Below, in pieces: positions 16,277 through 25,032 of a DNA stretch of 64,000 bases. Source of the stretch: Streptomyces sp. AC558_RSS880 (GTDB lineage Bacteria > Actinomycetota > Actinomycetes > Streptomycetales > Streptomycetaceae). The notes below the pieces were generated by a model that saw only the letters and a list, made by a program, of their open reading frames with translations, ran no database searches and was not told the origin of the DNA. The translations under genes and the position numbers were made by a program. The DNA is taken from the NCBI RefSeq assembly GCF_019049255.1, contig NZ_JAGMUJ010000007.1, forward strand, positions 186,001 to 250,000, given 5' to 3'. Within the stretch, counting starts at the first letter, position 1. Each line of letters starts with the position of its first letter.

Positions 16277-16927
16277 TCACCGCTGCACATCGGCGGCGGT
16301 GGCCGGGCCGGGCACCGAGGCGGCGGGGGCGGAGCCGTCGCCCCGGCCGGACCGCCCCGGCCGGGCGAGCAGCACCAGGCCGCCCAGCAGGCCGCCCGCG
16401 CTCGCCCCCACCAGCGCGGTCACCCCCGGCGGCGCGGACGAGGGCTTGCCCGGCTTCACCGCGCGCGAGAACTGCACGAGCCGGACCTGGGTGCTGCCCT
16501 TGGTGTTCTCGGCGTGCCGGGTCAGCGCGCGCGCGACCGCGTTGGCCATGTCGACGGCCAGTTCGGGCTGCTCGGAGGTGGCCGTGACGGCGACCATCGG
16601 CGCGTCCGGCGACGTCGCCGTGCGCACGCTGTCCCGCAGCGTCCGCACCGGCACCCCGGCCCACACCTGCGCGTCGCCGAGCACCGCGACCTGGGTGGCG
16701 ACCCGGCCGTACGCCTGCGCGAAGCCGCTGGCCGCGTCCGGGGCGGCCTTGTCGGTCGGTACGGCGACGACGTAACTGGTGGCCGTGTACGCCTGGGGCG
16801 TGAGCAGGCCGTACGCGCCGCCGAGCAGACCGCCGAGGAGCGTGCCCGCCACCAGCGCGGACCAGGCGGGCAGCTTTCTGACACGGTCCAGGGACGGACG
16901 GAGCCGACGGGTCGGGGTGTCGGTCAT
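16277..16927 (-). CDS. Wzz-like polysaccharide chain-length/co-polymerase protein
   Basis: A 216-residue membrane protein with a TM near the N-terminus (WSALVAGTLLGGLLGGAYGL) and a second near residues 165-190, and an extracytoplasmic loop (YTATSYVVAV... PDAPMVAVTATS) as in Wzz/CapA co-polymerases. It lacks any BY-kinase domain. Last gene of the coupled polysaccharide operon, 34 bp after the glycosyltransferase. It would control chain length or couple polymerisation to export. ATG 16927 has GGGAG upstream. Confidence 0.78.
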   Translation of the reverse strand: MTDTPTRRLRPSLDRVRKLPAWSALVAGTLLGGLLGGAYGLLTPQAYTATSYVVAVPTDKAAPDAASGFAQAYGRVATQVAVLGDAQVWAGVPVRTLRDSVRTATSPDAPMVAVTATSEQPELAVDMANAVARALTRHAENTKGSTQVRLVQFSRAVKPGKPSSAPPGVTALVGASAGGLLGGLVLLARPGRSGRGDGSAPAASVPGPATAADVQR

Positions 16928-16961
16928 GACGGGCTTGCTCCCTCGAAGGTGCGGTGGGGGC

Positions 16962-18098
16962 TCACGGTGCGGCGGACGGCGACGAGCCGGTGACGGCCGC
17001 CGTGTACACGTCCATGAGGCGGGCTGTGCTGCGGGTGATGCTGTAGTGGTGCGCGGCCCGGCCGGCCGTGCGCGGTCCGGGGCCCGCCGTACGGACCTCG
17101 GCGATCGCGCGGGCGTACGCCCCGGGGCCGCCGCGCACCCGCCGGGCGTCGGCGCAGGCCTCGGGGGGCAGGTCCTCGATCGCCGGGCAGGAGGCGTAGA
17201 GCACGGGCAGGCCGGACGCCAGCGCCTCCACGGCGGCCAGACCGAAGGCCTCCTCCGCGGACGGGGAGGCGAACAGGTCCATCGCCGCCGTCAGCGAGGG
17301 CAGGTCGGGGCCGGGGGTGCCGTCGGGGACGACGGGACGCTCGCCGGTGAACAGGACCCGCCCCGCCACCCCGGCCTCGTGCGCGGTGCGGCGCAGCACG
17401 TGTTCCTCGGGGCCGCCGCCCACCAGCAGCAGCCAGTGGTCCTCCGGCAGCAGGGTGAGCGCGCGGACGAGGACGTCGAACCGCTTGCCCCGGGTGAGCC
17501 GGCCGACGCCGCCGACGACGAACGCGCCCTCCGGCAGGCCCAGGCGCCGGCGGGTGTGCTCCCGCCGCTCCGGGTCGAAGCGGAAACGGTCCAGGTCGAT
17601 GCCGTTGGGGACGACCTCGATGCGGGGGGCGGGCACGCCCCAGCGCTTCAGCCGGTCGGCCACCGTCGGGGAGACGGCGACCGTCGCCGACCCGAGCCGT
17701 TCGCTCGCCAGGTACAGCGCGCGTACCCCGGCCGTCAGCCTGCGGCCCTCCATCTGGGTGTCGCCCAGGGAGTGTTCGGTCGCCACGACCGCGCGCACCC
17801 CGGCGACCCGGGCGGCGATCCTGCCGTAGACACAGGCCCGGTACAGATGCGTGTGCACCAGGTCGTAGCCGCCGGCGCGGATCACCCGGACCAGACGGGG
17901 GAGCGCGGCCAGGTCGCGGTTGCCGCCCATGCCCAGGTGCACGACGCGCACGCCGTCGGCGCCGAGCCCGTCGGCGACCGCGCCGGGGTTGGTGAGCGTC
18001 ACCACGTCGCAGTCGACCGGCAGATGACGCAGCAGCAGCCGCAACTGCTGTTCGGCACCGCCGACACCGAGCCCGGTGATGATGTGCAGCGCCCTCAT
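16962..18098 (-). CDS. GT4-family glycosyltransferase
   Basis: A 378-residue GT-B retaining transferase. The N-terminus has HIITGLGVGGAEQQL, typical of GT4; the C-terminal nucleotide-sugar domain has VVPNGIDLDRF, GGVGRLTRGKRFD and the E-x7-E motif in SPSAEEAFGLAAVEALASG. It acts at the cytoplasmic membrane face on undecaprenyl-linked sugars. Its ATG shares a base with the deacetylase stop (TGATG), so expression is coupled. The donor sugar is not identifiable. Confidence 0.88.
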   Translation of the reverse strand: MRALHIITGLGVGGAEQQLRLLLRHLPVDCDVVTLTNPGAVADGLGADGVRVVHLGMGGNRDLAALPRLVRVIRAGGYDLVHTHLYRACVYGRIAARVAGVRAVVATEHSLGDTQMEGRRLTAGVRALYLASERLGSATVAVSPTVADRLKRWGVPAPRIEVVPNGIDLDRFRFDPERREHTRRRLGLPEGAFVVGGVGRLTRGKRFDVLVRALTLLPEDHWLLLVGGGPEEHVLRRTAHEAGVAGRVLFTGERPVVPDGTPGPDLPSLTAAMDLFASPSAEEAFGLAAVEALASGLPVLYASCPAIEDLPPEACADARRVRGGPGAYARAIAEVRTAGPGPRTAGRAAHHYSITRSTARLMDVYTAAVTGSSPSAAP

Positions 18099-18862
18099 CA
18101 CACGCCCTCCACCGGGCGCCGGCGCAGCCGGTGCAGCCGGAGCTTGAGGTGCAGGCGCAACGCCGTGTCGTTCTGCCCGACGTGCGCGCGCGGCAGGGCG
18201 TGCGGGCCGGTCAGCGGGCCGGGGTCGATGGCGCAGGCGTAGGTGTAGCCCGCTTTCCGTACGGCCTCGACGGCGCGCGCGTCGACCGTGCCGTACGGGT
18301 AGCAGAACCCGTCGACCGGGGCGCCGGTCAATTCGGTGAGCCGGGCGCGGCTCTCGGCGACCTCGGCGGTGAGCGTGGCGTCGTCCGCGCGGGTCAGGTC
18401 GACGTGGGTGAGGCCGTGCGAGCCGATCTCCACGCCCCCGTCGGCGGCGCGCCGGATGCCGTCCGCGGTCAGCAGCGGCTTGCGCGGGCCGAGCGGGTCC
18501 CAGGCGTTGTCGCCGCCGAGCCGGCCCGGCAGGACGAAGAGGGTGGCGCCGCAGCGGAAGCGGCGCAGCAGCGGCAGGGCGCCGGTGAGGAAGTCGGTGT
18601 AGCCGTCGTCGAAGGTGAGGCCGACCAGGCCCCGGCCCTCGCCCCGGGCGCGCGCGGCGAGCAGCTCGGCGACGGACACGCCGCGCAGCCCCCGCCGGCA
18701 CAGCCAGGCCAGCTGCCGCCCGAGCCGCTCGGGGGTGACGGTGATGCGGTACGGATCGTCCGAGCAGTCACCCACCGAGTGGTACATCGCCACCCAGGGG
18801 ACGGGGCCTGGACGGGGCGCGGAGGGTCTGCCGGGGGCGACGGAATCAACGGGAGCGGCCAT
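18098..18862 (-). CDS. Polysaccharide deacetylase (NodB homology)
   Basis: A 254-residue CE4 esterase. Motif 1 is LTFDDGYTDF (catalytic Asp and metal Asp), motif 2 is EIGSHGLTHVDL (metal His pair) and motif 3 is FCYPYGTVD. No convincing signal peptide is seen: the N-terminus is MAAPVDSVAPGRPS, so it may act on the lipid-linked repeat unit inside the cell, or leave by a nonclassical route. It overlaps the flippase gene by 17 bp upstream and the glycosyltransferase by 1 bp downstream. It would remove N-acetyl groups from a hexosamine in the polymer, giving positive charge. Confidence 0.87.
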   Translation of the reverse strand: MAAPVDSVAPGRPSAPRPGPVPWVAMYHSVGDCSDDPYRITVTPERLGRQLAWLCRRGLRGVSVAELLAARARGEGRGLVGLTFDDGYTDFLTGALPLLRRFRCGATLFVLPGRLGGDNAWDPLGPRKPLLTADGIRRAADGGVEIGSHGLTHVDLTRADDATLTAEVAESRARLTELTGAPVDGFCYPYGTVDARAVEAVRKAGYTYACAIDPGPLTGPHALPRAHVGQNDTALRLHLKLRLHRLRRRPVEGV

Positions 18863-20852
18863 GTGTGAGCCTTCGTGTGACGGTGCGTACGGAGCGCAGT
18901 GCGGATGCGACGGATGCGGAGTGCCGGGCGACCGGCGCGGACAGGGCGAGCGGCACGAAGACGGCGGCCACGGCCGGACAGCCGGCCGCGAGGGCGGCCA
19001 CCGGGGACTCGAAGCGGCTCGCGGCGAACGCCCCGGCGGCGACGGCGAGGACCGAGGCGAGCACGGGCCGGCTCAGTCGGCCCAGGACCTCGCGGACGCC
19101 GACCGTGACGCCGGCCGTGTCGCCGGGGCGGGGTGCGCGCAGGCCGGTCAGCAGCAGTACGGCCGTGGCGGTGATGCCGAAGGCGTTGGCGGCGGCGATC
19201 CCCGCCACCCCCCAGCGGCCCACGGCCAAGGCGCCGATCAGGGACGTGACGGCGATGCCGGCCGCCATCACGCCGAGGGGGTACCAGCTGGGGCGGCCCG
19301 CCGAGAAGTAGCAGCGGACGAGGGCGCCCACGAGGGTCTGGCCGAGCAGACCGAGGGCGTACACGCGCATGACGTTCGCCGTGGCGGTGGTGTCGGCGGC
19401 GGTGAACGCGCCGCGCTGGAAGAGCAGTTCGATCATCTGCGGGGCGCAGGCGATCACCGCGCACATGCCGGCCAGCACCACACAGGACGCCAGCACCAGG
19501 TCCCGTTCCACCCGGGCGCGGGCCCGGCGGGTGTCGCCTTCGGCGAGCGCCCGCGCCACCACGGGGAAGGTGACGGTGCACACCATCAGCGACAGCGTCA
19601 TCGGGATCTGGGCGACCTTCTGCGCGTAGTTGAGGTGCGAGATGGACCCGGCGGGCAGGGAGGACGCCAGGAACCGTTCGACGAGGACCTGCGACTGGCG
19701 GCACAGCGCGAACAGCAACACGGCGGCGATCAGGGCGAGGCGCACCGGCCGCTCCCCGTCCGCCGGTTCGGTCGCGGCGGACGCGGGCGTGGGCGCGGGC
19801 GACGCCAGCCGGCGCCACAGGGACGGCAGTTGCACCGCCACCATCAGACAGCCGCCCACCGCGACCCCGGCGGCCGCCGCGCGCACCCCCCACGCGCCGC
19901 CGAGCAGGAACATCGTCGCCACGATGCCGGTGTTGTACGCGACGTAGATCGCCGCCGGCGCGAAGAAACGGCGGTGCGCCCGCAGGGCGGCGCTGCAGTA
20001 CCCGGCGAGCCCGAAGGCCAGCAGGCTGAGCGCGGTGAGCCGGGTGCAGTCGACGGCGAGGCGGGGATCGGACAGACCGGGCGCCAGGACGCGGACCAGG
20101 TACGGGGCCCCGGCGGCGACCAGCGCCGTCACCGCGGCGAAGGCGAGGCACAGCCGGGGCAGGGTGGCCCTGACCAGATCGCGCACCGGGTCGCCGGGCA
20201 CGCCCCGGGCCCGGCGCGCCAGCGCCACGCTGAACGCCGGGATCAGCGCGATCGCCAGCCCGTCCTCGATCAGCAGCGTCGCGGCGATCTCCGGCACGGT
20301 CCACGCGACCAGGAAGGCGTCCGTGTCGCTCCCGGCCCCGAACAGCCGCGCCAGCGACTGGTCCCGCACCAGCCCGAGCACCGACCCGGCGATGGACAGC
20401 ACCGCCGTCCCCAGCGCGGCCCGGGCGAGGAACCTCCGGGACACCGCGCCCGACTCACCACCGTCACCACCCGGCCCGACGGCACGCGCCGCGGGCGGTG
20501 CGCCCGGACCGCCACCCGCCGCGCCCTCGGGCCCGTCGGACTCGGATCCGCCGGACACGGGATCACCGGCCGTCGTGCGTGCGCCGGCCGTCGTGCGGGT
20601 GCCGGCCGGGGGCCCGGCGGGTCCGGGTTCCGCGGGCCGGGGCCCGTCCGTCGTGGGGGCGTCTGCCGCGGGCCGACCGGAGGCGGGGTCGCCGGTTTCG
20701 AGCTCGCCGGTCCGGGGTCCACCCGCTTCGGGGCCACCGGTCTTGAGCTCGCCGGTCCGGGGTCCACCCGCTTCGGGACCGCCGGTCTTGAGCCCGCCGG
20801 GCTCGGATCCGGCGGGCTCGGATCCGGGAGTCTGTGAAGGCAGCATCGTCAT
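18846..20852 (-). CDS. MurJ/MviN-family lipid-linked oligosaccharide flippase with disordered N-terminus
   Basis: A 668-residue protein whose last ~530 residues form a 14-TM MOP-superfamily flippase (SIAGSVLGLVRDQSLARLFG, DAFLVAWTVPE, HLNYAQKVAQIPMTL). In this operon it likely plays the Wzx part, flipping undecaprenyl-linked repeat units, rather than the housekeeping MurJ. The first ~135 residues are a low-complexity cytoplasmic tail with 15-residue repeats (GELKTGGPEAGGPRT) coded by a 45-bp tandem duplication. The start ATG 20852 overlaps the ligase stop as ATGA. The ordered part fits the family length; the tail is extra. Confidence 0.85.
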   Translation of the reverse strand: MTMLPSQTPGSEPAGSEPGGLKTGGPEAGGPRTGELKTGGPEAGGPRTGELETGDPASGRPAADAPTTDGPRPAEPGPAGPPAGTRTTAGARTTAGDPVSGGSESDGPEGAAGGGPGAPPAARAVGPGGDGGESGAVSRRFLARAALGTAVLSIAGSVLGLVRDQSLARLFGAGSDTDAFLVAWTVPEIAATLLIEDGLAIALIPAFSVALARRARGVPGDPVRDLVRATLPRLCLAFAAVTALVAAGAPYLVRVLAPGLSDPRLAVDCTRLTALSLLAFGLAGYCSAALRAHRRFFAPAAIYVAYNTGIVATMFLLGGAWGVRAAAAGVAVGGCLMVAVQLPSLWRRLASPAPTPASAATEPADGERPVRLALIAAVLLFALCRQSQVLVERFLASSLPAGSISHLNYAQKVAQIPMTLSLMVCTVTFPVVARALAEGDTRRARARVERDLVLASCVVLAGMCAVIACAPQMIELLFQRGAFTAADTTATANVMRVYALGLLGQTLVGALVRCYFSAGRPSWYPLGVMAAGIAVTSLIGALAVGRWGVAGIAAANAFGITATAVLLLTGLRAPRPGDTAGVTVGVREVLGRLSRPVLASVLAVAAGAFAASRFESPVAALAAGCPAVAAVFVPLALSAPVARHSASVASALRSVRTVTRRLTHGRSR
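20700..20789. repeat. Two 45-bp tandem repeats in the flippase gene
   Basis: Units 20700-20744 and 20745-20789 differ at two positions or so and encode GELKTGGPEAGGPRT twice; decayed copies continue on both sides. They lie wholly inside the disordered tail and keep the frame, so copy number could vary without killing the gene. Confidence 0.85.
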
Positions 20853-22192
20853 CGGGTCGCGGCCTCCTCGATGCGGGCGGGCGCTCCGTCCTGCGGGGCG
20901 GCGTCCGCCCGGTCGTCGCGGGACAGCGCCCACCACGCCGTCAGGCCCAGCGCCATGCCGGTCAGGACGGTCGAGGGGCCGCCGATGTCGCCGTAGACGA
21001 AGTCGGTGAGCAGCCAGAGCAGGAGGCCGACGGCGACGAGCGCGCAGTCGAGGCCGGGGCCGCGGCGGCGGGCCCGCAGCAGGCGCCGCAGCGCGCACAC
21101 CAGCAGCGCCAGCCAGCTCCCGGCGAGCGCCAGCAGCCCGATCAGGCCCTGCTCGCTCAGCACCAGCAGGTACATGCTGTGCGGCGACAGCAGCGCCTGC
21201 TTGTGGTACTCCTCGCCGGCGCCCTCGATGTCGCTGCCCGAGGACAGCGCCAGGGTGGCGTGCCCGTCGCGGTACTCGGGGAAGCCCTTCAGACCCACAC
21301 CGGTCAGCGGGTGCTCGCGCCACATGCCGGTGGCCGCCGCCCACAGCGTGTACCGGTCGACGACGGACTGGTCGGGCGTGTCGGCGACCTCCGTGATGCT
21401 GTCGATCCGTTCCTGCAGCATCGCCGTACCGACTCCGAAGCCGCCCGTCAGGACGACGCCCGCCGCGACCACGGCCGCCGCCACCTTCACCGCGCGCCGC
21501 AGCCCCGCCAGCGCCAGCTGCACCGCGCACGTCAGCGCGGTCGCGATCCAGGCGCCCCGGCTGAAGGACAGCGCCAGCGGCAGCACCAGGACCAGGGCGC
21601 ACCCGGCGGCGGCCGTCCGCTGCCACACCGGGGCCCGCCCCAGCGCGATCCCCGCCGCGCACACCACGCCCAGCGACACCGCCGTCGCCATGCCCATCAC
21701 GTCCTGCGCCCCGAAGGTGCCGACCGCGCGGACGGTCTCGCCCTGGTACGAGGCACCGGTCCCGGTGACGTACTGGTGCACCCCGACGGCCCCCTGCCAC
21801 AGGGCGAGCCCCACGAACGACCAGGCCAGCACCCGGAAGTCGGCCCGGCCGCGGAGCAGCACCAGGACGACGGCCGGGACGAGCACGAAGACCTGCAGAT
21901 AGCGGCCCAGGCCGCCGAACGCCGCCTGGGGCGAGGCCGCCCCCATGGCGGCGAGCGCCAGCCCCGCGACCGGCAGTCCCAGCACCACGGCCGCGCGGGG
22001 CGACAGCGGACGCCGTCGTTCCCGCAGCAGCCGGATCACGCAGTACCCGGCCACCAGCGCGGACGCCACGTCGGCGGGCCCCGCGCCGTCCCCCGTCGAC
22101 GGCAGGCCCGCCAGGGCGACCACCGCCACCAGCGGCAGGACCGGCGCCAGGGCGGCAGCGGCTCGGCGCGGCGGGACGAGGGCGTGGCTCAC
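20849..22192 (-). CDS. O-antigen ligase/polymerase (Wzy-like)
   Basis: A 447-residue membrane protein with about 11-12 hydrophobic segments and the Wzy_C/O-antigen ligase large loop: GTFGAQDVMGMA, LSFSRGAW, HPLTGVGLKGFPEYRD and SPHSMYLLVLSEQGLIGL. It would polymerise flipped repeat units on the outer face of the membrane. Start GTG 22192 (MSHALVPP) follows the priming transferase stop by 6 bp. Its stop overlaps the flippase start. Confidence 0.87.
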   Translation of the reverse strand: MSHALVPPRRAAAALAPVLPLVAVVALAGLPSTGDGAGPADVASALVAGYCVIRLLRERRRPLSPRAAVVLGLPVAGLALAAMGAASPQAAFGGLGRYLQVFVLVPAVVLVLLRGRADFRVLAWSFVGLALWQGAVGVHQYVTGTGASYQGETVRAVGTFGAQDVMGMATAVSLGVVCAAGIALGRAPVWQRTAAAGCALVLVLPLALSFSRGAWIATALTCAVQLALAGLRRAVKVAAAVVAAGVVLTGGFGVGTAMLQERIDSITEVADTPDQSVVDRYTLWAAATGMWREHPLTGVGLKGFPEYRDGHATLALSSGSDIEGAGEEYHKQALLSPHSMYLLVLSEQGLIGLLALAGSWLALLVCALRRLLRARRRGPGLDCALVAVGLLLWLLTDFVYGDIGGPSTVLTGMALGLTAWWALSRDDRADAAPQDGAPARIEEAATR

Positions 22193-22198
22193 GTGGCG

Positions 22199-23623
22199 TC
22201 AGCTCCCCGTCGGACGGACCAGCGTGGCCGCGGTGCGCAGCAGGATGCAGATGTCCCGCCACAGCGACCAGTCGTCGATGTAGGCGTTGTCGAACCGGCA
22301 CCGGTCCTCGATCGAGGTGTCGCCGCGCAGCCCGTGGATCTGCGCCAGACCGGTGATGCCGGTACGCATCCGGTGCCGGGCCGCATAACCGGGATACGTC
22401 TGGCTGAACTGCGCGACGAAGTAGGGGCGTTCGGGCCGGGGCCCGACCAGGCTCATGTCGCCGCGGAGCACGTTCCACAGCTGGAGCAGCTCATCCAGCG
22501 AGGTGCGCCGCAGCATGCGGCAGAACCAGCGCATCTCGTGCTCGTTGGCCACGCTCCACCGGGTCGCCGACTCGTGCTCGTCGACCGGGCGGTGGGTGCG
22601 GAACTTCAGCAGCGTGAACGGCTCCCCGTCGCGGCCGATGCGCTCCTGCCGGAACACCACACCCGGCCCGTCGGCCAGCCGCAGCGTCACGGCGCACACC
22701 AGCAGCAGCGGGCCGGCCAGCAGCAACAGCGTCCCCGAGACCAGGATGTCGAGCATCCGCTTGCCGAGGTCGCCGCCGCGCGCCGGGGCGAAGTCCAGCC
22801 GACGGCAGGAGAACCCGGCCAGCCGCTCCCGCGCCGGGTACGGCACCGGGTCGGCGTCGACCTCCCAGACCGCGCAGCCCGACTCGGCCAGCGCCCGCAG
22901 CAGCGGCCCCTGTTCGGTCCGTACCGAGGGATGGACGGCGAGCACCGCCCGCACCCCGTTCTGGATGACCGCCCGCTCGACCTCCTCGTCCGTGCGCAGC
23001 ACCGGCACGCCCTCGGCGCCGTCCGACTGCCCGGCGACGATCCCCACCGGCCGCACCCCGCAACGCGGGTGGCGCAGCACGGCGGCGGCCACGCGCTGCG
23101 CGGTCCCGACCGGACCGACGACGAGCGCGGCGTGCGGGCGGCGCAGCAGCGCGGCCCGCCGCCGCCCGTGCACGGCCGCGCGCAGCGCGCAGGCCGCCGC
23201 CGCCTGTACGGCCAGTCCGGTCAGCACGGTGCCGGTGGACAGCGCGTGCTCCGGCCGGTACGCGGCCCACAGCACCGCGCCGGCCGTCCAGACCACCGCG
23301 ACACGGCCGCACACGGCGGGCAGTTCCTCCAGCAGTCCCGGCACCGGCGGCCGGGTGTCACGCGGGCGCAGCAGCAGCGACACCGCGATCAGCAGGGCGA
23401 CGAGCAGCGGATGGTGCCGGGCCCCGGGCAGCGCCAGCGCGGCGGGCAGGACGGCGGCACCGTCCGCGACGAGCAGCGGCAACGGTGAGGCCGCCCGGGG
23501 CGGCGCGGCGGGCAGGCGGGGGCCGGTATCGGTGCCGCGCGGCGGCATGACGGAGACGGGCGAGGAGAATCCGTGGTCCCGCGGCGGCACGCCGGGGGAG
23601 GGCACGGTGTGTTCGGCAGTCAC
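22199..23623 (-). CDS. Polyprenyl-phosphate glycosyl-1-phosphate transferase (priming enzyme)
   Basis: A 474-residue enzyme that loads the first sugar-phosphate onto undecaprenyl phosphate. Four to five N-terminal TMs and a Rossmann-like middle (HAALVVGPVGTAQRVAAAVL) precede the bacterial sugar-transferase domain: KRMLDILVSGTLLLLAGP, ERIGRDGEPFTLLKFRTH, RRTSLDELLQLWNVLRGDMS and LVGPRPERP. It is the WbaP/CpsE type. Start GTG 23623 overlaps the upstream glycosyltransferase stop as GTGA. This gene makes the locus a lipid-carrier pathway rather than a synthase-type one. Confidence 0.92.
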   Translation of the reverse strand: MTAEHTVPSPGVPPRDHGFSSPVSVMPPRGTDTGPRLPAAPPRAASPLPLLVADGAAVLPAALALPGARHHPLLVALLIAVSLLLRPRDTRPPVPGLLEELPAVCGRVAVVWTAGAVLWAAYRPEHALSTGTVLTGLAVQAAAACALRAAVHGRRRAALLRRPHAALVVGPVGTAQRVAAAVLRHPRCGVRPVGIVAGQSDGAEGVPVLRTDEEVERAVIQNGVRAVLAVHPSVRTEQGPLLRALAESGCAVWEVDADPVPYPARERLAGFSCRRLDFAPARGGDLGKRMLDILVSGTLLLLAGPLLLVCAVTLRLADGPGVVFRQERIGRDGEPFTLLKFRTHRPVDEHESATRWSVANEHEMRWFCRMLRRTSLDELLQLWNVLRGDMSLVGPRPERPYFVAQFSQTYPGYAARHRMRTGITGLAQIHGLRGDTSIEDRCRFDNAYIDDWSLWRDICILLRTAATLVRPTGS

Positions 23624-25032
23624 GAGTGGAGGCACTCCCTGTGCTCGGAGGGATCGACGCGCGATGTCGTCCGGTCGGCCTCGGCGTCCCCGGCCGCCCG
23701 GCACGGGCGTGTCCTTGCCGTGGCGGGCCGGGTGCCGAGCAGGTCGTGGTAGACGTCGGCGACCGCCCGCGCGGTGTGCCGCACGTCGTGGAGGGACAGC
23801 ACGTGCCGGCGGCCCCGGTCGCCCAGGGACGCGCGCAGCGCCGGGTCGAGCAGCAGCTCGCCGACCGCCCTCGCCAGGGCCCGAGGATCCTCCGGCGGCA
23901 CCACGCACGGAGCGGCGAAGGAGGGCGGCAGACTCTCGCGGGCGCCGTCGACGTCCGTGACGACCACGGGCCGCCCGCAGGCCATCGCCTCCAGCGGGGC
24001 CAGCGCCATGCCCTCCCAGCGGGACGGCAGGACGACGAGGTCGGCGGCCTGGTACCAGGGGGAGGCGTCCGCGACGGCCCCCGCGAACAGCACGGAGCCG
24101 GGGGCGGCCGCGCGCAGCCGGTCACGGTCCGGCCCGTCGCCGACCAGTACGAGACGGGCGTCGGGCACCCGGAGCAGCACCGCGCTCCAGGCCCGCAGCA
24201 GGACGTCCTGCCCCTTCTGCCGGCACAGCCGGCCCACGCACACGACGAGCGGCGCCTGCGCGCCCGGCCCGGCCAGCGGCGCGAGCCCGGCCCGTACGGG
24301 GCCGGCGGGCGCCGGGCGGAAACGGTCGGGGTCGATGCCGTTGGGCACGACGACCCAGTGGCCGGCGATCCCGGCGCGCACGCCGGTGGCGCGTTCCGCC
24401 TCGCTCACGCACACCACCCGCGCGGCCCAGCGGACCGCCCACCGTTCCCAGCGCAGCGCGAGGGCCGCCGTGCTTCCGCCCACCGCCTCGAACGACCAGG
24501 CGTGCGGCTGGAACACCGTGGGGATGCGCCCGCGCACCACGAGCCGCCCGGCGAGCCCGGCCTTCGCGCTGTGCGCGTGCACCAGATCGGGGCGCACCTC
24601 GTCGATCAGCCGGGCCAGCTGCCGCACCTCCCGCGCCAGCGAGGCGCCCGGCGAACGCGTCGCCTCCCAGTGCCGTACGTGCGCGCCGAGCGACCGCAGC
24701 CGGCCGGAGAACGCGCCGGCGGGGCAGATCGCGATGACGTCCAGGCCGTCCGCGAGCTGGGCCCGCACCAGGTCCGTCACGACACGCGCCACTCCGCCGT
24801 CCACCGGCTGAGTGAGGTGCAGGACCCGCGGCCGGTGGCCGCCGGCCGCGGGGTTCGCAGGGGTTGCGGAGTCTGCGGGGTCTGCGGGGTCCGCGGGGTC
24901 CATAGGGTCCGAGAGGTCCGAGAGGTCCGAGGGGTTCGCGGGGTCCGCAGGGTTCGCGGGGTCCGCGGGGTTCGCGGGGTCCGCGGGCAGGGTTTCCGTG
25001 TTCCCGAAGGCGCTCGGCGCGGACGCGTTCAC
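23620..25032 (-). CDS. GT4-family glycosyltransferase with N-terminal Asp-Pro repeats
   Basis: A 470-residue GT-B transferase: VLHLTQPVDGGVARVVTDLV at the start of the core, then HSAKAGLAGRL, VVPNGIDPDRFRP and the E-x7-E region SRWEGMALAPLEAMACG. The first ~60 residues are an odd low-complexity segment of PADPAN, SDLSD and PADPAD units, not part of the fold. I chose GTG 25032 because it overlaps the upstream gene as GTGA, like the rest of this operon; the frame is open to 25071 with a basic extension. It would add the second sugar of the repeat unit. Confidence 0.87.
   Translation of the reverse strand: MNASAPSAFGNTETLPADPANPADPANPADPANPSDLSDLSDPMDPADPADPADSATPANPAAGGHRPRVLHLTQPVDGGVARVVTDLVRAQLADGLDVIAICPAGAFSGRLRSLGAHVRHWEATRSPGASLAREVRQLARLIDEVRPDLVHAHSAKAGLAGRLVVRGRIPTVFQPHAWSFEAVGGSTAALALRWERWAVRWAARVVCVSEAERATGVRAGIAGHWVVVPNGIDPDRFRPAPAGPVRAGLAPLAGPGAQAPLVVCVGRLCRQKGQDVLLRAWSAVLLRVPDARLVLVGDGPDRDRLRAAAPGSVLFAGAVADASPWYQAADLVVLPSRWEGMALAPLEAMACGRPVVVTDVDGARESLPPSFAAPCVVPPEDPRALARAVGELLLDPALRASLGDRGRRHVLSLHDVRHTARAVADVYHDLLGTRPATARTRPCRAAGDAEADRTTSRVDPSEHRECLHS
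24850..25000. repeat. Imperfect 9-bp repeats in the glycosyltransferase gene
   Basis: Runs of GGGGTCCGC and GGGGTTCGC-like 9-mers encode the DPAN, DLSD and DPAD units of the N-terminal segment. In-frame expansion of a simple repeat is the likely origin. Confidence 0.75.
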
